From the NCBI GenBank assembly GCA_005502445.1, contig SCPB01000001.1:1-64000 (forward strand): DNA of 64,000 nucleotides, given 5' to 3'. Below are positions 53,257-62,289 of this stretch, piece after piece. Positions within the stretch are counted from its first letter, which is position 1. Every line of letters begins with the position of its first letter. The notes beneath the pieces are model-generated. The model made no database searches. It was not told the DNA's origin and saw only the letters and a program-made list of their open reading frames with translations. This DNA is from Microbacteriaceae bacterium X2B (GTDB lineage Bacteria > Actinomycetota > Actinomycetes > Actinomycetales > Microbacteriaceae). The position numbers and the translations under genes are program-made.

Positions 53257-55858
53257 CGCCCGGTGCCGTCGGCGGTGTGGGAAGGCCGTCACCACCGCCC
53301 TTACCGCAACTCTTGCTCGCGACGCCGATGGTGATGGTCGTGTCCTTGCTCGCCGGTGTGCCTGCCGCGGGATCCTGCGTCTCCACGATGCCCTCGCGGG
53401 CCGGGTCGTCGCCATCGATGGGCACGCACTGCGTCGAGATATTCGTGAATCCCACGGACTGCAGTGCCGCTTTCGCCTGCGCCTCGTCGTAGCCGGGGCT
53501 GACCACGTCGGGCACGATCGCGAGCTTGCCGTTGCTCAACTGCACGCGGACCGTGAGTCCGCGCCCGACGACAGCACCCGCTCCGGGCGAGGTCGTGGCG
53601 ACCGTCCCTGCGGGCTGAGTCGAGTCGACTGTCTCGCCCTCGGCGTATCGGAGGCCCAGCCCCTCAAGAATCGACCGTGCCTGGGCGGAGGTCTGGCCGA
53701 CGAGGTCTGGCAATTCGATACCCGTGCCGCGCAGGAGCCGGCTGGGCGGTTCGGGGAACGACGCGCCGCCGTACTGCGCGTTCGCGGCCCCGAGGATCGC
53801 GCGCATGATGCGGTGGCGCAGCTCTCCGCCGTACACACCTTCCGGATTCACGTACTGGCGAATCCGCGCGTTGCCCACGATGTTGCCGACCCACACCGCG
53901 GTCGCGACTTCGGTCGACGAGGTGACGACCCAGGTGTCCTTCGATCGGTCGGTGGTTCCCGTCTTGCCGATCACAGGAATCCCATCCCCGGGATTGCTCG
54001 CGATCGCCGTCCCGTTGCCGACCATTGTTTGCGCCATCGCGTACTGGGCAGCAACGGCCACGTCGGGATCGATGCCCTGATCGCACACGGGGGTCTGGCC
54101 CGGCATCTCTGTTCCTTCGTCATCGACGAATCGGTCGACGACGATCGGCTGGCAGTACTTGCCGTTGTTCGCGATGCCCGCGTAGGCCGCGGCCATCGAA
54201 AGCGGCGCGATCTCGTTCACGCCCAGTACCGAGGACGGATAGGTCTGGAGCTCGCCCCCATCGGCGCGATGGACGCCGAGCGCCTCCGCCTGCTTCTTGA
54301 TCCCGCAGAGGTCGAGTTGCGTGGCCATCGAGACGAAGGCGGAGTTCACCGATCGCCGAGTCGCCTGGATCGCGTCCATGGACCGTCCGGAGGGCTCGTC
54401 ATTCCCGAACTCGTATGTGGAGCCGCTATACGGCCCGTTGCAGCTGTCCGTGAACGCGGAGAACGGATAGCGGAAGGCCGATGCGTCGACGATCTCCCGG
54501 AGCCCGTGTCCTTGGTTGAGCCACTCGAGGAGGGTGAAGATCTTGTACGTCGACCCCGGCTGGAACCCGCTCGAACCGCCGTACTCGCGATCGGTCGAGA
54601 AGTTGACCGCGGTGTAGGCCGGCCCCGGTGGCTCCAGGCTGTTGTCGAAGTACTTGTTCTGGGCCATCGTCAGCACGCGACCGGTTCCCGGCTCGACCGA
54701 CACCGCTACCGATCCGAGCTGGAGCGCGGACTCTTCTGCCGGCGTCCACCGCCACAGGTTGTCCTGCGCGACGGTCTGGAGCGACAGGTTGAGTGTCGTG
54801 TAGACATCGATGCCCCCGGTCTTCCATCTCTCGAGTCGCTCGCTCTCGTCGGCACCGAGAGATGTGAAGTTCTTGACGTTGCGGATCACGTAGTCGCAGA
54901 AGAACTTCGAGTACGTGTTCGCCGCGATGCACCCGTTGTTCGGAGGCGAGGGCTTGATGAAGTTCTCATCCACCGGGATGGCGACGGCTTCGTCGTGCTC
55001 GGCCTGCGTGATGTAGCCGTAGGCCAGCATGTTCCCGAGAATCACGTTGCGTCGTTCCTGGTTCGCGGCGAAGTTGTCTGCCGACTTCAACGACCGCGCT
55101 CCCGGCTCCTGGACGATCGCGATGAGGCTCGCCGCCTGGGCGAGCGTGAGTTCGGCTGCGCTCGTGCTGAAGTACTCCAAGGCCGCTGCCTGGACCCCGT
55201 AGGTGTTGCCGCCGAACCCGGCGATGTTCAGGTACGCAAGAAGGATCTCGTCCTTCGAGAACTCCTTCTCCAGGTTGATGGCGAGCTTGGCCTCGTTGAG
55301 TTTCCGCTGAAGGCTCGAGACCTGGCACTCCTCCACTCCGGATCGTGCTGCCTCGAAGTCGGTGTCCTCGCCCTTGAGAGCTTCCTGAATGCAGATGTTC
55401 TTGACGAGCTGCATCGTGAGCGTGGACGCGCCGGACTCGATGCCCCCCGAAGTGAGATTGCCGATCGCGGCGCGAACGACGGACTGCACGTCGACGCCGT
55501 TGTGCTCGTAGAAACGGCGATCCTCACCGGCAAGGGTTGCCTCCTTGACGAAGTCGTTGACCTCGTCCCAGCCGACCTCCTCGCGGTTCTGGGCGAACAC
55601 GACGGCGATGGGGTCGTAGCCCTCGGCAGGATCCGCGGTGCGCTGGGCCCAGAGGACGTTGCGCTGCTGGAGCTTGTTGAGCTCGATGTACTCGGGCAGC
55701 TGCTCGAAGATCCCGATCGTGTTGCTCGCCGCGATTCCCGTGACCGCGATCGCGGGGGTGACCATCACGGTCGCGAGCACTCCCGCGACGGCGGAGAGCC
55801 CGACCATCCCGAGGAGCGCGCCGAACGCGCCCGAAGCCTTCTGATTCTGCGCAGACAT
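53246..55858 (-). CDS. Class A penicillin-binding protein with PASTA domains
   Basis: An 870-residue bifunctional peptidoglycan synthase. A transmembrane helix near the N-terminus is followed by a GT51 glycosyltransferase domain (catalytic Glu in LAGEDRRFYEHNGVD; SGASTLTMQLVKN) and a transpeptidase domain (STYK active site in GSTYKIF, SVN in RRSVNSAF, KTG in IGKTGTTDRS). Two PASTA repeats (LVGQTSAQARSILEGLGL; VVSPGYDEAQAKAALQSVG) bind muropeptide or beta-lactam-like ligands, and a Gly/Pro tail ends it. It is probably leaderless: TACTCT lies 7 nt before the ATG. Confidence 0.96.
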   Translation of the reverse strand: MSAQNQKASGAFGALLGMVGLSAVAGVLATVMVTPAIAVTGIAASNTIGIFEQLPEYIELNKLQQRNVLWAQRTADPAEGYDPIAVVFAQNREEVGWDEVNDFVKEATLAGEDRRFYEHNGVDVQSVVRAAIGNLTSGGIESGASTLTMQLVKNICIQEALKGEDTDFEAARSGVEECQVSSLQRKLNEAKLAINLEKEFSKDEILLAYLNIAGFGGNTYGVQAAALEYFSTSAAELTLAQAASLIAIVQEPGARSLKSADNFAANQERRNVILGNMLAYGYITQAEHDEAVAIPVDENFIKPSPPNNGCIAANTYSKFFCDYVIRNVKNFTSLGADESERLERWKTGGIDVYTTLNLSLQTVAQDNLWRWTPAEESALQLGSVAVSVEPGTGRVLTMAQNKYFDNSLEPPGPAYTAVNFSTDREYGGSSGFQPGSTYKIFTLLEWLNQGHGLREIVDASAFRYPFSAFTDSCNGPYSGSTYEFGNDEPSGRSMDAIQATRRSVNSAFVSMATQLDLCGIKKQAEALGVHRADGGELQTYPSSVLGVNEIAPLSMAAAYAGIANNGKYCQPIVVDRFVDDEGTEMPGQTPVCDQGIDPDVAVAAQYAMAQTMVGNGTAIASNPGDGIPVIGKTGTTDRSKDTWVVTSSTEVATAVWVGNIVGNARIRQYVNPEGVYGGELRHRIMRAILGAANAQYGGASFPEPPSRLLRGTGIELPDLVGQTSAQARSILEGLGLRYAEGETVDSTQPAGTVATTSPGAGAVVGRGLTVRVQLSNGKLAIVPDVVSPGYDEAQAKAALQSVGFTNISTQCVPIDGDDPAREGIVETQDPAAGTPASKDTTITIGVASKSCGKGGGDGLPTPPTAPGGGD

Positions 55859-55908
55859 AGACTCAAGAGTACGCGATGCGCCTGTCGACGACCCTGAAGG
55901 AGCCGACG

Positions 55909-56064
55909 ATGACCCACTGGGAGTACACGACCACCCCGCTGCTCATCCACAACACGACCGCCATCCTCAACAACTGGGGCGAGCAGGGCTGGGAGCTCGT
56001 GCAGATCGTCACGGGCCCAGAAGGCGGCCTCGTGGCCTACCTCAAGCGGCCGAAGGCGGCGTGA
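55909..56064 (+). CDS. DUF4177 family protein
   Basis: A 51-residue protein, MTHWEYTTTPLLIHNTTAIL followed by NNWGEQGWELVQIVTGPEG, the compact DUF4177 fold. Function is unknown; it often lies beside a RidA gene in Micrococcales, as here. AAGGAG lies 6 nt before the ATG. Its stop overlaps the GTG start of the RidA gene. A TAGACT -10 (55855-55860) inside the divergent PBP start region is a possible promoter. Confidence 0.85.
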   Translation: MTHWEYTTTPLLIHNTTAILNNWGEQGWELVQIVTGPEGGLVAYLKRPKAA

Positions 56065-56531
56065 GCGTGAGCCGCATCGACGCGCGCCTCGCCGAGCTCG
56101 GGTTGAGCATCCCGGCCCTCGCCAAGCCGGTCGCCGCCTACGTGCCGGCGACCGTCTCGGGTCACCTGGTCTTCACCGCCGGGCAGCTCCCCTTCGTCGA
56201 CGGCGCGCTGCCGGCGACCGGCAAGGTCGGGGCCGACGTCTCGGCAGAGGATGCGGCCGGCTATGCCGGCCGGTGCGTGCTCAACGCCCTCGCCGCGGTG
56301 CAGAGCGTCATCGGCTCGCTCGATCGCGTGACCCGCATCGTCAAGGTCACCGGGTTCGTGGCGTCATCCCACGACTTCACGGGACAGCCCGCCGTGCTCA
56401 ACGGAGCGAGCATGCTGCTCGGCGAGATCTTCGGCGACGAGGTCGGGGCGCACGCCCGTAGCGCGGTCGGCGTCGCGGTGCTGCCGCTCGACGCGCCCGT
56501 CGAGGTCGAGCTCGTCGTCGAGTTCGCCTAG
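56061..56531 (+). CDS. RidA family (YjgF/YER057c) protein
   Basis: A 156-residue RidA-like protein that may hydrolyse reactive enamine/imine intermediates from PLP enzymes. FTAGQLPFVDGALPATGKVG, RCVLNALAAVQSVIGSLDRV, VKVTGFVASSHDF and the C-terminal RSAVGVAVLPLDAPVEVELVVEF match. The catalytic Arg is in the HARSAVGV segment. It is longer than canonical RidA at the N-terminus, as in the YjgH-like subgroup, so the activity is not certain. It is translationally coupled to DUF4177. Confidence 0.9.
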   Translation: MSVSRIDARLAELGLSIPALAKPVAAYVPATVSGHLVFTAGQLPFVDGALPATGKVGADVSAEDAAGYAGRCVLNALAAVQSVIGSLDRVTRIVKVTGFVASSHDFTGQPAVLNGASMLLGEIFGDEVGAHARSAVGVAVLPLDAPVEVELVVEFA

Positions 56532-57268
56532 GAGACCGCTGAGCAGTTCGGCGGATTGCGGCGCGCTTGAGCGTCGGTCGGGCGGTCGGGTTGACGTTCA
56601 CGCAGGGTCATGAGACGGTCAGCGCCAGTTGGTGGATGTTCACTCGCGGGCGGGGCACCTGTGCCGGCGGGCTCGGTGTTCGAGTTCTGCCCGGCCGACA
56701 TCGCCCGGGCGAAGGGCACCGGACTCCCCGGTCGTCTATCGGCAGAATCGGCCGATGATCGAAAGCTCGATCGCCTGGATGACCCGCGACGCCGGACGCG
56801 TCCCGTGCTGCGGCGTCGCGAAGAACCACGCCTGGTGGGCCAGCCGAGCCGCCGCGATCGATCTCAGACGCCTCCTGAACCTCGGTCTCTCCCGCCAGGA
56901 CGGGGGTTGGGCCCTCGGATGGCGGTCCAGCAGGGCAGCGCATCCCACAGACGAAGCCGCACCGCCACCGACAAAGACCCGGACGTCCGCGTCACCGATC
57001 ACAACCATCCGTTGAGCGCTCGACCCCGCGGCATCCAGCCAGTCTCAGAGGCTCGCCGCACTCACGACGAGCGCCTTGATCAGCGGTCTCCGAGGCGCGC
57101 GCCGCGCGCACCGTCGCGCTGCCGCGCCGCCCGGCCTCAGAGGCCCCCGGCGACGACTCACACTGTTCGCCGCACCACACACTGCTCGTTCGGTGTGAGG
57201 TGCGCCAAACAGTGCGACTCGCTCGGCGCGCCGGCATGAAGATCGGTCGCGAGCGGGCGCAGACGCGA
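56532..57268. other. Region of 737 bp without a recognised gene
   Basis: Open frames on both strands are short and lack family resemblance or ribosome sites; one stretch (VPCCGVAKNHAWWASRAAAI, about 56800-56859) looks locally protein-like but has no supporting start context. Towards the acs end it contains an inverted repeat (57161-57214). Possibly degraded sequence. Confidence 0.4.
57161..57214. repeat. Imperfect inverted repeat downstream of acs
   Basis: CACTGTTCGCCGCACCACAC (57161-57180) is complementary, with mismatches and a two-base bulge, to the segment at 57193-57214. It lies 55 nt past the acs stop and may act as its terminator; no T-tract is present on the minus strand. Confidence 0.5.
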
Positions 57269-59221
57269 TCAGCGCATCGTGTCGCTGATGACGGTGATGA
57301 CCGTCGAGTCGGTCAGCGTCGTCGTATCGCCGATCTCGCGGCCCTCCGCGACATCGCGCAGCAGTCGGCGCATGATCTTGCCCGAGCGGGTCTTCGGCAG
57401 CTCGGCGACGACGAATATCTCGCGCGGTCGCGCGATGGCGCCGATCTGCTCGGCGACGTGCGCGCGCAACTGCCGGCTCGCCTCGGTCGCCGTGATGTCC
57501 TTCGCCTTCTTCGAGCGCAGGATGACGAAGGCGACGACCGCCTGCCCCGTCGTCTCGTCGCTCGCCCCCACGACGGCCGCCTCGGCGACGATCGGGTGCG
57601 AGACGAGCGCCGACTCGATCTCCATGGTCGACAGGCGGTGGCCCGAGACGTTCATGACGTCGTCGACCCGCCCGAGCAGCCAGACGTCGCCATCGGCGTC
57701 GAGGTGCGCGCCGTCGCCGGCGAAGTACTTGTCGCCGAACTTCGACCAGTAGGTCTCGACGAAGCGTTCGGGGTCGCCCCAGATGCCGCGCAGCATGCTC
57801 GGCCAGGGCTCTGTGACGACGAGGAGGCCCCCCGCCTCCTTGCCGACGTGCGTGCCGTCCTCATCCAGCACGTCGATCGAGATGCCCGGGATCGGCACCT
57901 GCGCGGCGCCCGGCTTGGTCGTCGTGACGCCCGGCAGAGCGCTGATCATGATCGCGCCCGTCTCGGTCTGCCACCACGTGTCGACGATGGGCGTCGTGCC
58001 GCCCCCGATGATCTCGCGGTACCAGACCCACGCCTCGGGGTTGATGGGCTCGCCGACCGAGCCGAGGAGCCTCAGGCTCGACAGGTCGTACGCCAGGGGG
58101 ATCTCCCGCCCCGCCTTCATGAACGAGCGGATGGCCGTGGGCGCCGTGTAGAAGATGGTCACGCCGTACTTCTGGATCAGCTCCCACCACCGCCCGGGGT
58201 GAGGAGTGTCGGGCGTGCCCTCGTACATCACCTGGGTGGCCCCGTTGGCGAGCGGCCCGTAGACCATGTAACTGTGCCCGGTCACCCAGCCGACATCGGC
58301 CGTGCACCAGTACACGTCGCTCTCGGGCTTGAGGTCGAAGACGCTCCGGTGCGTGAAGGCGGCTTGCGTCAAGTACCCGCCGCTCGTGTGCAGGATGCCC
58401 TTGGGCTTCCCGGTCGTGCCGCTCGTGTAGAGGATGAACAGCGGGTTCTCGGCCTCGAAGCCCTCCGCCTCGTGCTCGTCGTCGGACTCGGCCATCGCCT
58501 CGTGCCACCAGACGTCACGGCCCTCCTCCCACTCCACCTCGTTCTCGCCGCGTCGCACGACGATGACGTGGGCGACGTCGGTCTCCGCGGCCGCGAGCGC
58601 CGCATCGACCGCGGGCTTGAGCGGGAAGACCCTGCCCTTGCGCCACCCGCCGTCGGCCGTGATGACGAGCGTGGCATCGGCATCCTCGACGCGCGCGCGG
58701 ATGCTCTCGGCGCTGAAGCCGCCGAAGATGACCGAGTGGATCGCCCCCAGGCGCGCCACGGCGAGCATCGAGATGACCGCTTCGGGGATCATCGGGAGGT
58801 AGATCGCGACGCGGTCGCCCTTGCCGACCCCGAGGCGTGCGAGCATGTTGGCGGCGCGCTTCACCTCGGCGGTGAGCTCGGCATAGGTGATCGTTCGCGT
58901 GTCGCCGGGCTCGCCCTCCCAGTGGATCGCGACGCGACCGCCGTTCCCGGCGTCGACGTGGCGGTCGAGGCAGTTGTAGGCGACGTTGAGCTCGCCGTCG
59001 TGGAACCAGCGCGCGAACGGCGGGTTCGACCAGTCGAGGGTCTGGGTGAACGGCGTGTGCCAGTGCAGCATGTCCCTCGCCTGCGTCGCCCAGAAGGCGA
59101 GCCGGTCGGCGCGGGCCTGCTCGTAGAGCTCGGGTCCGGCGACCGCCGCGGCGGCGAAGTCGGGATCGGGCGCGAAACGCCGATCTTCGTGCAGGAGGCT
59201 GTCGATCGAGGTCGTGGACAT
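57269..59221 (-). CDS. acs: Acetyl-CoA synthetase
   Basis: A 650-residue AMP-forming acetate-CoA ligase. The AMP-binding signature ILYTSGTTGKPKG, WVTGHSYMVYGPL, DTWWQTETGAIMIS and the C-terminal TRSGKIMRRLLRD are present; the last lysine is the conserved acetylation/regulation site. I prefer ATG 59221 over 59227 because AAGGA then has a 5-nt spacing. It is a single gene, divergent from the 6C RNA-Tad locus. It allows growth on acetate and overflow recovery. Confidence 0.97.
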   Translation of the reverse strand: MSTTSIDSLLHEDRRFAPDPDFAAAAVAGPELYEQARADRLAFWATQARDMLHWHTPFTQTLDWSNPPFARWFHDGELNVAYNCLDRHVDAGNGGRVAIHWEGEPGDTRTITYAELTAEVKRAANMLARLGVGKGDRVAIYLPMIPEAVISMLAVARLGAIHSVIFGGFSAESIRARVEDADATLVITADGGWRKGRVFPLKPAVDAALAAAETDVAHVIVVRRGENEVEWEEGRDVWWHEAMAESDDEHEAEGFEAENPLFILYTSGTTGKPKGILHTSGGYLTQAAFTHRSVFDLKPESDVYWCTADVGWVTGHSYMVYGPLANGATQVMYEGTPDTPHPGRWWELIQKYGVTIFYTAPTAIRSFMKAGREIPLAYDLSSLRLLGSVGEPINPEAWVWYREIIGGGTTPIVDTWWQTETGAIMISALPGVTTTKPGAAQVPIPGISIDVLDEDGTHVGKEAGGLLVVTEPWPSMLRGIWGDPERFVETYWSKFGDKYFAGDGAHLDADGDVWLLGRVDDVMNVSGHRLSTMEIESALVSHPIVAEAAVVGASDETTGQAVVAFVILRSKKAKDITATEASRQLRAHVAEQIGAIARPREIFVVAELPKTRSGKIMRRLLRDVAEGREIGDTTTLTDSTVITVISDTMR

Positions 59222-59447
59222 CGTCATCCTTGGTCGATGTGCGTAACAGGCCTGGACTGCCGCAACGCTGAGGTGTACGAGCGCCCATCCTATTCGCGAG
59301 GCGAGCGAGCGCGAGGGGAGGATCGGGCGGTGCGACGAACGAGCGCGATCGGGCGACGAGCGGCCTTCTCCGCGCCGTTGAGGGGCTGCAACGAGCCCCC
59401 CGAGAGAGGGTCGGCACTTTGGAGGACAAATTGGGGATCCGAACCCC

Positions 59448-59475
59448 TTGACTGGGGGGTGCGCTGACGTAGACT
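59448..59475 (+). promoter_or_regulatory. Promoter of the 6C RNA
   Basis: TTGACT (59448-59453) and TAGACT (59470-59475) with 16-bp spacing form a near-consensus vegetative promoter, the best -35 in the window, placing the transcript start at about 59482. Confidence 0.75.
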
Positions 59476-59481
59476 AGGTGG

Positions 59482-59626
59482 TGTCAGCAGCAAGACTGAC
59501 TTGCGCAGCACGAACTCGATTCCCCCCAATCGCGTGCTGCCGAGGCGGCGCCCATTCCCCCCAAGTTGGGCGCCGCCCCCCAGTTCAGCGAACGGCTCCT
59601 CCCCACGAGGAGCCGTTCGTCTTTTC
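59482..59626 (+). ncRNA. 6C RNA (actinobacterial sRNA)
   Basis: About 145 nt. Two stem-loops expose runs of six cytosines: stem CGATT/AATCG around CCCCCC (59522-59527), extended by GCAGCACG/CGTGCTGC, and stem GGCGGCGCCC/GGGCGCCGCC around TTCCCCCCAAGTT (C run 59557-59562). A Rho-independent terminator, CGAACGGCTCCT/AGGAGCCGTTCG (59589-59619) plus TCTTTTC, ends it. This is the defining structure of 6C RNA. In Mycobacterium tuberculosis the homologue (B11) lies at the ssd/Tad-like locus, and C-rich loops pair with G-rich ribosome sites of mRNAs; the location here, just before tadA and near acs, matches that synteny. Confidence 0.93.
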
Positions 59627-59665
59627 TCCGCACCGCGCGCGCTGTCCGGGGGAGGGCGCTCGGTC

Positions 59666-60781
59666 ATGCGGGATTCTCGCGGGATGCCCGCCGTCGCCGC
59701 CTTCGTTCCGATCGACCCGAGACGGCGAGGCGATGGCAGGGCGCCCGCCGTCGCCCGTGCGCTCCCGGCGGCATTCCGCGCGCTTCTCGGGCCGCTCGCG
59801 GCCGTCGTCGACGACCCCGCGGCGACGGACGTCTTCGTGACAGGCGACGGCTCGGTCTGGCGCGATGCCGGCGGCGGGGCCGAGCGCGTGCCGGATGCGC
59901 GACTCGACCCCGCCGCCGCCCGAGAACTCGCGGTGCGGGTCATCGAGCACGGCGGCCGGCACATCGACGAGGCCACGCCGTGCGCCGACGTGCGCATCGG
60001 CGACGGCGTCCGCGTGCATGCCGCGCTGCCGCCCATCGCGCGGGCGGGCGCGGAGCTGTCGATCCGGCTCCCGCGCACGATTCCGGTGACCCTGGAGTCC
60101 GCCGGGCTTCCCGATGCGATCGTCGTCGTGCTCCGCACGGCGCTCGAGGAACGGCGCACGCTCCTGGTGACGGGGGCGACGGGCAGCGGCAAGACGACCC
60201 TCCTCTCGGCCTGGCTCTCCGCCGCGCCCCCGACCGACCGCATCATCCTCATCGAGGATGTCGCCGAGGCGCGCATAGTCCACCCTCACGTCGTCGGGCT
60301 CGAGTGCCGCCAGGCCAATCTCGAGGGCGCCGGCGAGATCGACCTGGCCCGACTGGTGCGCGAAGCCCTGCGGATGCGCCCCGACCGGCTCGTGGTCGGA
60401 GAATGCCGCGGTGCGGAGGTCCGCGAGTTCCTCGCGGCGCTCAACACGGGCCACCGCGGAGGTGCCGGGACGCTGCACGCGAACTCCCTCGCGGACGTCC
60501 CGAGCCGGCTCGAGGCGGTCGGCATGATCGCCGGGCTCGACCCGCTCGCCCTCGCGCGACAGGCGCTGAGCGGCATCGACCTCATCGTGCACCTCCGCCG
60601 TGCGCCGGATGGCTCCCGCTCGGCTTCGCTCGGGCGATTCGCGCTCGACGCCCGCGAGCGGCTCACAGTGGTCGAGATCGACCCGCGCGTCGCGGTCGAC
60701 CCGACGCCGTGCCGCTCGGCACGATTCGACGGCACCCCATCGACCGACCGCGACGGAGGAGGGTCTGATGACCGCTCGTGA
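59666..60781 (+). CDS. Tad pilus/secretion ATPase (TadA/CpaF family)
   Basis: A 371-residue type II/IV secretion ATPase. N-terminal DPAATDVFVTGDGSVW region, Walker [17 protein letters not shown], Asp box IILIEDVAEARI, Walker B RPDRLVVGECRGAEVREFL and GHRGGAGTLHANS His box are in order. It should energise assembly of Flp-type pili with the T2SSF membrane protein downstream. GGGGGAGGG lies 9 nt before the ATG at 59666. The septum-site (ssd/TadZ-like) gene often preceding it is absent. It overlaps the next gene by 14 nt. Confidence 0.9.
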   Translation: MRDSRGMPAVAAFVPIDPRRRGDGRAPAVARALPAAFRALLGPLAAVVDDPAATDVFVTGDGSVWRDAGGGAERVPDARLDPAAARELAVRVIEHGGRHIDEATPCADVRIGDGVRVHAALPPIARAGAELSIRLPRTIPVTLESAGLPDAIVVVLRTALEERRTLLVTGATGSGKTTLLSAWLSAAPPTDRIILIEDVAEARIVHPHVVGLECRQANLEGAGEIDLARLVREALRMRPDRLVVGECRGAEVREFLAALNTGHRGGAGTLHANSLADVPSRLEAVGMIAGLDPLALARQALSGIDLIVHLRRAPDGSRSASLGRFALDARERLTVVEIDPRVAVDPTPCRSARFDGTPSTDRDGGGSDDRS

Positions 60782-61733
60782 CGACGACGAACTCTCGAGC
60801 CACGTGCACCGCGTCGCGGTGCTCATCGCTGCGGGCATCGCGCCGGTCTCGGCGTGGCGGCACGTCGCTGAGGCGGCCAGGCCGGCCGACCCGGTTCTCG
60901 ATGCGGTCGTCGAGCGCCTCGACGCCGGCGACCCCGTCGCGAGAGCGCTCACCGCCGTCGCGACGGAACGCGGTTCAGCCTGGCGCGCACTGTCCGCCGC
61001 ATGGGTCGTGGCGGCGGCGAGCGGCGCCCCGCTCGCTCCCGCCCTCGACGCGTTCGCCGTGGCTGTCCGCGACCGCGCTGCCGCGCAGCGCGACGTCGCC
61101 GTCGCGCTCGCGAGCCCGCGCGCGACGGCGCGGGTGGTGCTCGTCCTGCCGCTCGTCGCGGTGCTGCTCGCCCTGCTCATGGGCGTCGACCTCGCTGCCG
61201 CCGCAGCGCATCCTCTCGGCGCCGCGAGCATCATCATCGGCCTCGCGCTCGCCGTGCTCGCGCGGGTCTGGATGCGTCGACTGCTGCGGGCGGCCCAGCC
61301 GCCTCCGCCGACCGCGGGGCTCGACCTCGAGCTGCTCGCGGTCGCCGCCGCGGGCGGCGGCTCGCCCGAGTCGGCGCGCCGGCTCGTCGCGGAGACGATG
61401 AGGGCGGCCGGACTCGATGGCGGTCCATCGCGCGGCGGAGTCGAGCCGCGCAGATCGCGGGCGGACTCGCGCGCGGCGGGCGAGCCGCTCGACGCGCTCG
61501 AAGCCCTCGTCGTCCTATCGCGCCGGTCGGGTGCCCCGCTCGGCGCCCTCGCGCGTGCGGAGGCCGCCGACGAGAGGCTGCGCGCGCGCTCCGCCGCGCG
61601 CGAGGCGGCGGAGCGGCTGGGCGTTCGACTCATGCTCCCGCTCGGCGCCTGCGTGCTGCCGTCATTCATGCTGCTGGGCGTCGTGCCGATGATCGTCGGA
61701 ATCGTCTCCTCCACAGCCGCAGTCGCATCGTGA
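60768..61733 (+). CDS. Type II secretion F-domain Tad membrane protein
   Basis: A 321-residue protein with three to four transmembrane helices (VVLVLPLVAVLLALLMGV; AASIIIGLALAVLARV; C-terminal CVLPSFMLLGVVPMIVGIVS) and T2SSF-like cytoplasmic segments, as in TadB/TadC. Actinobacterial Tad loci usually have separate TadB-like and TadC-like genes; here one gene carries both an early (ELSSHVHRVAVLIAAGIAPV) and a late T2SSF-like segment. GGAGGAGGG precedes the ATG. Its last 50 codons are repeated at 63572-63723. Confidence 0.83.
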   Translation: MTARDDDELSSHVHRVAVLIAAGIAPVSAWRHVAEAARPADPVLDAVVERLDAGDPVARALTAVATERGSAWRALSAAWVVAAASGAPLAPALDAFAVAVRDRAAAQRDVAVALASPRATARVVLVLPLVAVLLALLMGVDLAAAAAHPLGAASIIIGLALAVLARVWMRRLLRAAQPPPPTAGLDLELLAVAAAGGGSPESARRLVAETMRAAGLDGGPSRGGVEPRRSRADSRAAGEPLDALEALVVLSRRSGAPLGALARAEAADERLRARSAAREAAERLGVRLMLPLGACVLPSFMLLGVVPMIVGIVSSTAAVAS

Positions 61734-61852
61734 TCGACCCCGAGCCTCGTCACGTCGGACCACGTACCGCGCGGCCCCGTGCACAATCGACCTGTTCGTG
61801 CCGCACACCGCCGCTCCTCGCCGAATGCGACGAGCGCTCGATCGATCGGAAG
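61582..61852 (+). repeat. 271-bp direct repeat, left copy
   Basis: Covers the last 152 nt of the T2SSF gene plus 119 nt of intergenic sequence. It recurs at 63572-63842, offset by 1990 bp, with a single mismatch (C at 61804, T at 63794). The match breaks abruptly at both ends. Confidence 0.95.
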
Positions 61853-61869
61853 TGTAAGGTCTTGGCACC

Positions 61870-62289
61870 CTAAAGCGCTTGCGAGCACTCGACAGGCCTC
61901 GCGGCGTGCCACTCCTTGTTCACGAGAACGAAACTCGACCCGGATGCAAGGTCGCAGGTCCATTCGCCTTCGCCGTCCACCAGTTCTATACGACTCGGAA
62001 GATTGATCCCGTCGGACGCAAGGAGTCGGGCCCAGTCAGCAGTGAGCTTCAGGGAGGTGGGAACGTCGTCGTGCGGGCCGCAGACGAGCACGTCGCTTCC
62101 GACAAGCGTCTGCGCTTTCGACAAGGGGAAATCAGGCACGTCGGCGGACTCTGGGCAGGACGCTGGGGAGGGCGTCGGCTCTGGGCCGGGAGTGCATCCG
62201 GACGCGAGAACGATCACGACGAGGGGCAGCAGTGTCCACGGCCGCCTCCGGTAGGTCACCCGACTGTAGCGCCCGTGCCGCCCGGCCAT
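61870..62289 (-). CDS. Small lipoprotein, function unknown
   Basis: A 139-residue protein with a basic N-terminus, hydrophobic core LLPLVVIVL and lipobox LASGC (Cys 32), then a Pro/Thr linker (TPGPEPTPSPAS) and a small domain with four cysteines that could form two disulfides (CPESA, VCGPHDD, WTCDLA, VECSQ). I do not recognise the domain. It overlaps the 3' end of the protease gene by 34 nt in another frame, so the two are co-transcribed. It may be a partner, immunity or anchoring protein for the protease (inference). Confidence 0.8.
   Translation of the reverse strand: MAGRHGRYSRVTYRRRPWTLLPLVVIVLASGCTPGPEPTPSPASCPESADVPDFPLSKAQTLVGSDVLVCGPHDDVPTSLKLTADWARLLASDGINLPSRIELVDGEGEWTCDLASGSSFVLVNKEWHAARPVECSQAL

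Noticed and set aside
56629-57015. 128-codon plus-strand frame downstream of ridA
   Set aside because: A short protein-like stretch, but no ribosome site, no recognisable domain, and an Arg/Ser/Pro-rich end typical of chance frames.
61868-61881. A cre-like sequence (TAAAGCGCTTGCGA) resembling the amylase operator
   Set aside because: It lies over the last codons and stop of the cassette lipoprotein and is not upstream of any gene in the right orientation.
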